NCBI RefSeq assembly: GCF_027921845.1
Contig: NZ_BSEN01000015.1
Span: 878,636-942,635 of the forward strand
Length of the DNA stretch: 64,000 nt
Source: Leifsonia poae
GTDB lineage: Bacteria; Actinomycetota; Actinomycetes; Actinomycetales; Microbacteriaceae
Reading direction: 5' to 3'
In this document: in pieces, positions 57,794-64,000 of the stretch
Numbering within the stretch: position 1 is the stretch's first letter
How the letters are laid out: every line of letters starts with the position of its first letter
The notes under the pieces: generated by a model
Databases searched by the model: none
What the model was told of the DNA's origin: nothing
The model's input: the letters and a program-made list of their open reading frames with translations, nothing else
Made by a program: the position numbers and the translations under genes

Positions 57794-59077
57794 TCAGACG
57801 GTCTCGAGGGCGTAGCCCTCTTCGCCGTGCACCACCGTGTCGACACCGGCCAGCTCGTCCTCGTTCTTGATCCGGAAGCCCATGGTCTTCTGGATGACCC
57901 AGCCGATGGCGTAGGCCAGCACGAACGAGTAGATCATCACCGCGAAGGCTCCGACGGCCTGCACGCCCAGCTGCTGGAAGCTGCCGCCGTACAGGAGGCT
58001 GGAGAAGGAGTCCGTCGCCTCGCCCTTGGAGTTGTAGACGTGGGTGAAGCCGAAGATGCCGATCCAGAGGGTTCCGATCAGACCACCGATGAGGTGGATG
58101 CCGACCACGTCGAGCGAGTCGTCGAAGCCGAGCTTGAACTTGAGGTCGATGGCCAGGCAGCACACCGCGCCGGCGACGATTCCGAGGAGGATCGCGAAGC
58201 CGGGGGTCAGGATGTTACAGGCCGGGGTGATGGCGACCAGACCGGTGACCGCGCCGGACGCCGCACCGATCGACGTCGCCTTGCCGTCCTTGAGCTTCTC
58301 GACGATCAGCCAGCCGATGATCGCGGCGGCCGGTGCGGCGAGCGTGTTGATCCAGGCGATGGCGGCGACACCGTCGACCGCGGCCTCCGAGCCGGCGTTG
58401 AAGCCGAACCAGCCGAACCACAGGAGGGCGGCACCGAGCAGGGTGAGCGGAACGTTGTGCGGCTTCGACATGCCCTTCTGGAACCCGACGCGCTTGCCGA
58501 GCACCAGAGCGAGCGCCAGGCCTGCGGCACCGGCGTTGATGTGCACCGCGGTACCACCGGCGAAGTCGTTCACGTGGAGGACGGCGGGAGCCCAGCCGTC
58601 AGCCAGGTTGAACACCCAGTAGGCCACCGGGAAGTAGACGACCGTGACCCAGACGCCGGCGAAGACCATCCACGCGCCGAACTTGGCGCGGTCGGCGATC
58701 GCTCCGGAGATCAGGGCGACGGTGATGATCGCGAACGTGGCCTGGAAGCCGGCGAACGAGAGACCGGAGAGGTCGGGCGTGATGCCGTCCTTGCCCATCA
58801 GGCTCGAGAGCATCCAGTCGGGCGTTCCGAGGAAGTGCGGGATGGAGGCCGGTCCGAAGCTGAGGCCGTAGCCGTAGGCCACCCAGAGCACTCCGACGAG
58901 GGCCATGGCGCCGAAGCTCATCATCATCATGCTGATGACGCTCTTGGCGCGAACCATGCCGCCGTAGAAGAAGGCCACGCCGGGGGTCATGAGCAGGACA
59001 AGCGCTGCGGCGACGAGCAGCCACAGGGAGTTGACGGTCCCTGCCTCTGCGTAGTCCGCTGCTGTGTGTAGCAACAT
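57794..59077 (-). CDS. amt: ammonium transporter
   Basis: Takes up ammonium across the membrane as a trimer. The 427-residue protein has about 11 helices. Key pore residues match E. coli AmtB: gate FQATF (F111, F115) and FGFNAGS (F226, S230), and the twin histidines in GGTAVHINAG (H179) and VVGIHLIGG (H328). There is no glnK or glnD gene next to it, unlike in many actinobacteria. A GlnR-like site lies 92 to 129 bases upstream, consistent with induction on nitrogen limitation. The ATG follows AGAGAGG. Confidence 0.96.
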   Translation of the reverse strand: MLLHTAADYAEAGTVNSLWLLVAAALVLLMTPGVAFFYGGMVRAKSVISMMMMSFGAMALVGVLWVAYGYGLSFGPASIPHFLGTPDWMLSSLMGKDGITPDLSGLSFAGFQATFAIITVALISGAIADRAKFGAWMVFAGVWVTVVYFPVAYWVFNLADGWAPAVLHVNDFAGGTAVHINAGAAGLALALVLGKRVGFQKGMSKPHNVPLTLLGAALLWFGWFGFNAGSEAAVDGVAAIAWINTLAAPAAAIIGWLIVEKLKDGKATSIGAASGAVTGLVAITPACNILTPGFAILLGIVAGAVCCLAIDLKFKLGFDDSLDVVGIHLIGGLIGTLWIGIFGFTHVYNSKGEATDSFSSLLYGGSFQQLGVQAVGAFAVMIYSFVLAYAIGWVIQKTMGFRIKNEDELAGVDTVVHGEEGYALETV

Positions 59078-59168
59078 ACGAATGGTCTACCTCTCTGTGA
59101 ATGCACACGGTGACCCCGGTGATGCTGCTCGGGAGCGCTTCGGGGTGTCGCCAGTTTTGTCGGGAGAG

Positions 59169-59206
59169 GTTTCGGTCGAGCGATGCTCGTGTTTCGCGAG
59201 TGTTAC
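59169..59206 (-). promoter_or_regulatory. GlnR-like operator upstream of amt
   Basis: Minus strand GTAAC-n6-GAAAC (59206 to 59191) matches the GlnR a-site/b-site pair known from Streptomyces and mycobacteria, where amtB is a main target. A second GAAAC (59173 to 59169) lies exactly 22 bases further, in the expected phase; the intervening a-site is degenerate. A glnR gene is not in the window, so the regulator is inferred. Confidence 0.55.
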
Positions 59207-59282
59207 GCATGCGCCATGCATGTAAACATCGTGTTTCGGCGAGCGGAGAAGTCGATGCCAGACCGCCGGGATTATGCCGGAG

Positions 59283-59831
59283 TCAGGACCGGATCGCGTC
59301 GTCGTCGGGCACGTCGATGGTTTCCGAGCGCTGCTCGACCGCTGTCGGCGCCGCCGGCGGCGTCGAGAAGAACGTCGGAGCCACTCCGGCGAGCGCCCCC
59401 AGCGTCACACCGAGCAGGGCGATCGCGAGCACATGCAGGCCCGCGTAGTGACTCACCAGTGCCGCCACCCCGATCACGGCGACCCCGAGATTCCCTGACC
59501 GCTGCGCCCAGTACGCCAGGTTCTTCGGCCCCGCACGGAAACGGGCGTCGGCGTCGGAGCCGTGGACGCGGGTCCACCTGGACAGCGCCGAGATGGCAAG
59601 GATGATCGCGAAAGTCCCGACCAGCACACCCCCGTCGCGCGAGAGCCACCCGGCTTCGCCCGCAGCGACCAGGCCGACGATCAGTATCGCGGTCACGGCA
59701 AGATTGAGGTATCCGTACGGCCCGAACTCCGGCACCCGCCTCAGCGGACGGATCGTCGCCTCGGCCGACTCATCGACCGGCACAGCACGAGCGCCCATGG
59801 TCGCCCCACCGACCACCCGATTCTGCAGCAT
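59283..59831 (-). CDS. hypothetical four-helix membrane protein
   Basis: 182 residues with about four membrane helices: LNLAVTAILIVGLVAAG, GVLVGTFAIILAISAL, LGVAVIGVAALVSHYAG and LAIALLGVTLGALAGVA. The N-terminus is polar and the C-terminal tail is acidic (TIDVPDDDAIRS). I do not recognise a family; it has no transport or catalytic motif. Start at 59831, or an internal ATG at 59798 that follows GGTGGGG. It lies upstream of amt on the same strand, with 205 bases between them. Confidence 0.7.
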   Translation of the reverse strand: MLQNRVVGGATMGARAVPVDESAEATIRPLRRVPEFGPYGYLNLAVTAILIVGLVAAGEAGWLSRDGGVLVGTFAIILAISALSRWTRVHGSDADARFRAGPKNLAYWAQRSGNLGVAVIGVAALVSHYAGLHVLAIALLGVTLGALAGVAPTFFSTPPAAPTAVEQRSETIDVPDDDAIRS

Positions 59832-59872
59832 GACCCGACCCTATCTGTCGCACGCACGGCGCCGCCAGGGAC

Positions 59873-60892
59873 TCAGCCGAGGAGTTCCGCCAGCCGGCGC
59901 GCCACCGGCCACGCGCCGTCGGAGCTGTTCGAGATCACCGTGACGGTCTCGTCGCGGTCGACACGATGCCAGCTTCGGAAGGAGACGCCCGCGTCGTACC
60001 CCTCGAGCAGCACGGCGCCGTCGGCGTCCCGCAGCCAGAAGCCGAGGCCGTAGCCCATGCCGTCACCGGCGTCGCTGACACGCTCGAGCATCCGGGCGAT
60101 CGCCGACCTCGACACGATGCGACCGCCGAGCAGCGCCAACCAGAACCGGCCGACGTCGCCGACCGTCGAATACGCACCGCCGTCGCCGCTTCCGACGACC
60201 GGCAGGTGGAACACATTGGTGCGGTCGTGCCCCGCGATCGGCAGGTACCCGAGGGCGGCGTCGCCCGGCAGTTCGTCGGAGCGCGGGAACCCTGTCGCCG
60301 TCATCCCGGCCGGCTCGCAGACCCGGGTGCGCACGAGCTCATGGAACGGCACCCCGGAGACACGCTCAGCGATGAGGGCGAGCACCACGTACCCGCCGTT
60401 GCAGTACGAGAACCGCTCCCCCGGCGCGAACTTCTGCGGATGCCCACCGAGCACGCGCAGGTAGTCCTCGGTTGCGACCAGCTCGTGCACCGGCACGGGC
60501 AGCACGTAGTCGGTGATCTCCCCTTCGGCCTCCTCATCGAAGTAGTCGCCGATCCCGGAGCGGTGCGCCAGCAGCTGCTCGACGGTCACCGCGTCGTCGA
60601 TCAAGGGCAGGTCTCCGCCGAGCACCGACCGTGCGGTCGTCTCGAACGCCAGCGCACTGTCGGAGATGAGCGACACCACGGCGAGCGCCGTGAGCCCCTT
60701 CACTCCGCTCGCGATCCCGAACCGGGTGCCGGCAGTGTTCCGGATGCCGCGGGCGCGGTCAGCGAGACCGTACGCCTTCTCGACGACGGTCTCCCCTCCA
60801 CGCACGATCGAGACGGCCCCGGCGAACCCGCTCTGCCGCGCGACCGCGTCGACACCATCGGACAGGGTGACCTCGTCGGGAAGCGTGGACAT
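59873..60892 (-). CDS. serine hydrolase, class C beta-lactamase / D-Ala carboxypeptidase family
   Basis: A 339-residue penicillin-binding-protein-like hydrolase. The catalytic SxxK motif is in GIASGVKGLTAL near residue 62, and the YxN motif is in RFSYCNGGYVVL near residue 163. The KTG-type third motif is not obvious. No signal peptide is predicted, so it is probably cytoplasmic, an esterase or peptidase rather than a drug-resistance enzyme. It starts four bases after zapE and is probably co-transcribed. Confidence 0.9.
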   Translation of the reverse strand: MSTLPDEVTLSDGVDAVARQSGFAGAVSIVRGGETVVEKAYGLADRARGIRNTAGTRFGIASGVKGLTALAVVSLISDSALAFETTARSVLGGDLPLIDDAVTVEQLLAHRSGIGDYFDEEAEGEITDYVLPVPVHELVATEDYLRVLGGHPQKFAPGERFSYCNGGYVVLALIAERVSGVPFHELVRTRVCEPAGMTATGFPRSDELPGDAALGYLPIAGHDRTNVFHLPVVGSGDGGAYSTVGDVGRFWLALLGGRIVSRSAIARMLERVSDAGDGMGYGLGFWLRDADGAVLLEGYDAGVSFRSWHRVDRDETVTVISNSSDGAWPVARRLAELLG

Positions 60893-60896
60893 CGGG

Positions 60897-61949
60897 CTAC
60901 TCGTCGTGCGGGGGCAGCTCGCCCGTGGTGAGCGCGATCATGCGCGACACCGAGCGCAGGTACTTCTTGCGGTAGCCGCCACCGAGCATGTCGTCGTCGA
61001 ACACCCCGTTGAGCGCCTCGCCGGTCTGCACGATCGGGATCTCGGCGTCGTAGACCCGGTCGATGAACGCGACAAGTCGCAGCGCGGCCATCTGGTCGTG
61101 CAGGATGCGCACCCCGGTGAGCCCGATCACATCGACGCCGTCGAGCAGCTTGATGTACTTCGACGGGTGGACCGTCGCCAGGTGCGCGATCAACGCGTCG
61201 AAATCGTCACTGGTGACCGACTCGCCGCGGTCGGACAGTGTGCTCACGATGCGGTCGTAGACCTGCTGGTCGACCGTCACCGCGCGTCCCTCGGTGTCGC
61301 GGCGCCGGTAGTCGAGTCCGTCGATGCGGATGGTCTCGAACCGGTCGGAGAGCGCCTGGATCTCGCGCAGGAAGTCGCTGGCGGCGAACCGCCCCTCGCC
61401 GAGCGCGTTCGGGGGCGTGTTGGAGGTCGCCGCGATGCGGGTGCCGGAGGCGACGAGCTCGCCGAGCATCCTGGTCATCATCATCGTGTCGCCCGGGTCG
61501 TCGAGCTCGAACTCGTCGATGCAGATGAGCGCCGAGCCGCGCAGCAGGTTAACGGCGCCGGCGTAGCCGAGCGCGCCGACGAGAGCGGTGTACTCGATGA
61601 AGGTGCCGAAGTACTTGGGCCCGGGCGCCTCGTGCCAGAGCGCAGCCAGGAGGTGCGTCTTGCCGACACCGAAGCCGCCGTCGAGGTACACACCCGGCTT
61701 GGTCTCCGCCTTCTTGCGATTGCGGCTGAAGAGCCCGGCCGGGCGCTGCGGTTCCCACGACTTCGCGAACGACTTCAGCAGCCCGACGGCCTCGGCCTGC
61801 GACGGGTAATCGTGGTCGGGACGGTACGACTCGAAGGTCGCGTGCACGAACTGCGACGGCGGCACGAGCGACGCGGCGATCTCCACCCCCGTGATGTCGG
61901 GCGTGCGGTCGGCGAGACGCACGACAGCGCCGGTCTGTTCGATGGTCAT
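60897..61949 (-). CDS. zapE: cell division protein ZapE (AFG1-like ATPase)
   Basis: AAA+ type ATPase, related to mitochondrial Afg1/Lace1; in E. coli ZapE affects Z-ring stability under stress. Walker A is GGFGVGKTHLLAAL near residue 95, Walker B is ALICIDEFELDDPGD, sensor region AATSNTPPNALGEG. At 350 residues it is normal. It is divergent from sseA, with a LexA-like palindrome in the gap between them that overlaps a possible -35 (minus-strand -10 TAAACA at 61991 to 61986). Confidence 0.93.
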   Translation of the reverse strand: MTIEQTGAVVRLADRTPDITGVEIAASLVPPSQFVHATFESYRPDHDYPSQAEAVGLLKSFAKSWEPQRPAGLFSRNRKKAETKPGVYLDGGFGVGKTHLLAALWHEAPGPKYFGTFIEYTALVGALGYAGAVNLLRGSALICIDEFELDDPGDTMMMTRMLGELVASGTRIAATSNTPPNALGEGRFAASDFLREIQALSDRFETIRIDGLDYRRRDTEGRAVTVDQQVYDRIVSTLSDRGESVTSDDFDALIAHLATVHPSKYIKLLDGVDVIGLTGVRILHDQMAALRLVAFIDRVYDAEIPIVQTGEALNGVFDDDMLGGGYRKKYLRSVSRMIALTTGELPPHDE

Positions 61950-62004
61950 GAAAGCTGCACCTTTGTGTCGAAGTCTTACCGCACCTGTTTACGCCGGATA
62001 GCCT

Positions 62005-62018
62005 TGAACGTAAGTTCA
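62005..62018. promoter_or_regulatory. LexA-like palindrome between zapE and sseA
   Basis: TGAACGTAAGTTCA is a perfect inverted repeat with the GAAC-N4-GTTC core of the Gram-positive SOS box. It lies 56 bases upstream of zapE and 84 bases upstream of sseA. Its outer bases (T and A) deviate from the actinobacterial TCGAAC-N4-GTTCGA, so binding is not certain. Confidence 0.45.
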
Positions 62019-62101
62019 CAGAGTGTCGAGGTTCCCCAGCCTAATCCGACGCCGATGATTGTTACCCGTGCCCACGAGGCGCTCCCAGGAGGTACATCCG
62101 C

Positions 62102-63001
62102 ATGACCATCGAGGCCGACCCGTCCCCCGATTTCGCCGACTACGCCCACCCCGAGCGGCTGGTGAGCACCGATTGGCTCCAGGAGCACCTCGGAGACCCG
62201 GGACTCGTCGTAGTCGAGTCGGATGAGGACGTCCTCCTCTACAACACCGGCCACATCCCCGGAGCGGTCAAGATCGACTGGCACACCGACCTCAACGACC
62301 CGGTGCAGCGCGACTACGTCGACGGCGAGCACTTCGCCGAGCTGCTCAGCCGCAAGGGCATCAGCCGTAACGACACGGTGGTCTTCTACGGTGACAAGAA
62401 CAACTGGTGGGCCGCCTACGCTCTCTGGGTGTTCAGCCTGTTCGGCCACGAGGACGTGCGCCTGCTCGACGGCGGGCGCGACAAGTGGATCGCGGAGGGC
62501 CGCGAGATCACGAAGGTCGTCCCCGAGCGGGAACCGGTCGAGTATCCGGTCCCCGAGCGCGATGACACGATCATCCGCGCGTTCAAGGACGACGTCCTCG
62601 CGCACCTCGGCAAGCCGCTCATCGACGTGCGCTCACCCGAGGAGTACAGCGGCGAGCGCACCGAGATCCCCGGCTACCCCACCGAGGGCGCGCTGCGGGC
62701 CGGCCACATCCCGTCGGCCGCCTCGGTGCCGTGGGCGCGCGCCGCCGCTCCGGATGCCACGTTCAAGCGTCGTGCCGAGTTGGAGTCCATCTACCTGGGA
62801 GAAGCCGGGCTGAAGCCGGGCGACGACGTGATCGCCTACTGCCGCATCGGCGAGCGCTCCAGCCACACCTGGTTCGTGCTCACCCACTTGCTGGGCTTCG
62901 AGAACGTGCGCAACTACGACGGATCGTGGACCGAGTGGGGAAGCGCCGTGCGCGTTCCCATTGCGACCGGAAGCGAGCCGGGCGAGGTTCCCGCGACGTA
63001 A
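62102..63001 (+). CDS. sseA: thiosulfate / 3-mercaptopyruvate sulfurtransferase
   Basis: Two tandem rhodanese domains in 299 residues. The N-terminal one ([20 protein letters not shown]) is inactive-type; the C-terminal one carries the catalytic Cys in [17 protein letters not shown] near residue 242. It transfers sulfur from thiosulfate or mercaptopyruvate. The start follows CAGGAGGTAC. The SufE-family gene begins nine bases downstream, the same pair as Rv3283/Rv3284 in mycobacteria, so the two probably share a sulfur-transfer role. Confidence 0.94.
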   Translation: MTIEADPSPDFADYAHPERLVSTDWLQEHLGDPGLVVVESDEDVLLYNTGHIPGAVKIDWHTDLNDPVQRDYVDGEHFAELLSRKGISRNDTVVFYGDKNNWWAAYALWVFSLFGHEDVRLLDGGRDKWIAEGREITKVVPEREPVEYPVPERDDTIIRAFKDDVLAHLGKPLIDVRSPEEYSGERTEIPGYPTEGALRAGHIPSAASVPWARAAAPDATFKRRAELESIYLGEAGLKPGDDVIAYCRIGERSSHTWFVLTHLLGFENVRNYDGSWTEWGSAVRVPIATGSEPGEVPAT

Positions 63002-63010
63002 AATCGGATC

Positions 63011-63445
63011 ATGACTGATTTGGCTCCGGCACTGGCGGAGATCCGCGACGACTTCCTGGCGCTCGAGCAGCCCGACCGGCTGGAGCTGCTGCTGGAGTTC
63101 TCCGAGGAGCTGCCCGAGCTGCCCGAGCGCTACCGCGACCATCCGGATCTGCTGGAGCGCGTCGAGGAATGCCAGTCGCCCGTCTACATCTTCGTGGAGG
63201 TGGACGGGGAGGGCATCGTGCACCTGCACGCGACCGCGCCACGAGAGTCGCCGACCACACGGGGTTTCGCATCGATCCTGGTGCAGGGCCTCGCCGGGCT
63301 GAGCGCGGACGAGGTGCTGGCGGTGCCCGACGACTACCCGCAGACGATCGGCCTCACCCAGGCGGTGTCGCCCCTGCGCATCCGGGGCATGTCGGCGCTG
63401 CTCGGCCGCACCAAGCGGCAGGTGCGCGAGAAGCTCGCCGCGTAG
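63011..63445 (+). CDS. SufE family sulfur-acceptor protein
   Basis: 144 residues. SufE accepts persulfide sulfur from a desulfurase or sulfurtransferase. The active Cys is in RVEECQSPVYIFVEV near residue 55, and the family's SPLRIRGMSALLGRTKRQV tail is intact. Next to sseA, it may take sulfur from SseA rather than SufS; no suf operon is in the window. It converges on the hydrolase at the right edge. Confidence 0.93.
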   Translation: MTDLAPALAEIRDDFLALEQPDRLELLLEFSEELPELPERYRDHPDLLERVEECQSPVYIFVEVDGEGIVHLHATAPRESPTTRGFASILVQGLAGLSADEVLAVPDDYPQTIGLTQAVSPLRIRGMSALLGRTKRQVREKLAA

Positions 63446-63454
63446 CGATCCGGC

Positions 63455-64000
63455 TCAGTCGATGTTCTCGGCGAGCCAGGCAGCGATCGACGACGTCCAC
63501 CGCTCCTGGTCGTAGTTCCAGAGCTTCGTGTGCAGCGCGACGGCGAACGGCACCAGGGTCACGATGTCACTGCGGGCCTCCGCGAGCGCGCGGGATGCGG
63601 TCGAGGGCACGAAGCCGTCGTCGTCGCTGTGCAGGATGAGCGTCGGCAGGCTCAGGTCGGCCGCACGCGCCACGAAGTTCATGCTCGCCAGGTCGATGGG
63701 TGCGCCCTGGCCGGTGATCGGGCCGCCCCAGGCCGACTCGATGATGCGGAGCGCGCCCTGGGTGATCGGGTCGGGCAGTCGCAGCAGCTTCGCCTGGTAT
63801 TCGAGCGTGTCGATCCAGTCGATCACCGGAGAATCGAGCACGATCCCGTGGATCAGGTCGACGGACGACGTGCGCGTGATGGTCTGGAGCACGACGGCGC
63901 CACCCATCGACCACCCCATCAGCACGATCGAACGAGCACCGCTGTCGGCCGCGAACCGGATGGCCGCGTCGATGTCGCGCCACTCGGTGCCGCCGAGGCC
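63455..64000 (-). CDS. alpha/beta hydrolase, C-terminal part
   Basis: The gene runs off the right edge; 181 codons are inside. The nucleophile elbow LMGWSMGGAVV gives the catalytic Ser, and the later LILHSDDDGFVP carries the Asp. The catalytic His should be in VALHTKLWNYD near the end. The upstream residues (TEWRDIDAAIRFAADSGARS) fit an acyl-hydrolase of the BAAT/Abhydrolase-type fold with an inserted region. The true start and any signal peptide lie outside the window. Confidence 0.88.
   Translation of the reverse strand, partial: GLGGTEWRDIDAAIRFAADSGARSIVLMGWSMGGAVVLQTITRTSSVDLIHGIVLDSPVIDWIDTLEYQAKLLRLPDPITQGALRIIESAWGGPITGQGAPIDLASMNFVARAADLSLPTLILHSDDDGFVPSTASRALAEARSDIVTLVPFAVALHTKLWNYDQERWTSSIAAWLAENID

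Noticed and set aside
57779-59071. A 430-codon open frame opposite amt
   Set aside because: Antisense shadow of the canonical ammonium transporter, with Glu/Asp/His/Arg-rich composition and no family resemblance.

Overview
The window is high-GC, gene-dense chromosome from an actinobacterium, most likely a member of the Microbacteriaceae close to Leifsonia. This assignment is inferred from gene order, GTG/TTG start usage and protein character; no rRNA is present to confirm it. There are no insertion sequences, prophage genes or CRISPR arrays, and no gap between genes exceeds about 260 bases.

From 1 to 20.7 kb almost everything is read leftwards. In transcription order it runs rpsD, a DUF948 membrane protein, a 63-residue membrane protein, alaS, ruvX, mltG, aroE, aroC, aroK, aroB, a 40-residue reading frame, aroQ, efp, nusB, a DsbA-like lipoprotein, then the pyrimidine operon pyrR-pyrB-pyrC-(PH-like membrane protein)-carA-carB-pyrF. 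Many genes overlap by 1 to 17 bases, so they are probably co-translated. A PyrR-type RNA hairpin that would bury the pyrR ribosome-binding site lies just ahead of pyrR.

From 20.9 to 43.6 kb there are housekeeping genes on both strands: rarA, a membrane-anchored cyclophilin, a DUF349 protein, an AbiEi-like protein, the stringent-response enzyme Rel, a rhodanese, secF/secD/yajC, ruvB/ruvA/ruvC, a YebC-family regulator, a small P-loop kinase coupled to pdxT, pdxT/pdxS, a divergent MocR regulator (PdxR type) with pdxY, a HIT-family Ap4A enzyme, thrS, an L-rhamnose mutarotase, an MFS transporter and a RibD/DHFR-like reductase.

From 43.7 to 44.2 kb lies a tRNA cluster: Val(GAC), Cys(GCA) and Gly(GCC) on the minus strand and Val(CAC) on the plus strand. 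From 44.4 to 52 kb the content is more accessory: a methyltransferase, a soluble NarL-type two-component pair, a PEP-mutase-family protein, an acetyltransferase, DUF1990, a lipoprotein of unknown function, an HSL-type esterase and a beta-carbonic anhydrase.

The least ordinary part is 52.2 to 59.1 kb. It holds a cluster of five plus-strand genes built around an 860-residue Asp-box beta-propeller without a signal peptide. The tryptophan-rich C-terminal domain of this protein recurs as a separate 84-residue protein encoded just downstream. Facing it is a minus-strand set: a canonical ammonium transporter behind a GlnR-like site, a divergent Amt paralogue that has lost one pore histidine and both gate phenylalanines, and a PemK/MazF-type gene overlapping that paralogue by 146 bases. 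The window ends with a small membrane protein, a serine hydrolase, zapE, a LexA-like palindrome, sseA, a SufE-family gene and a truncated alpha/beta hydrolase.
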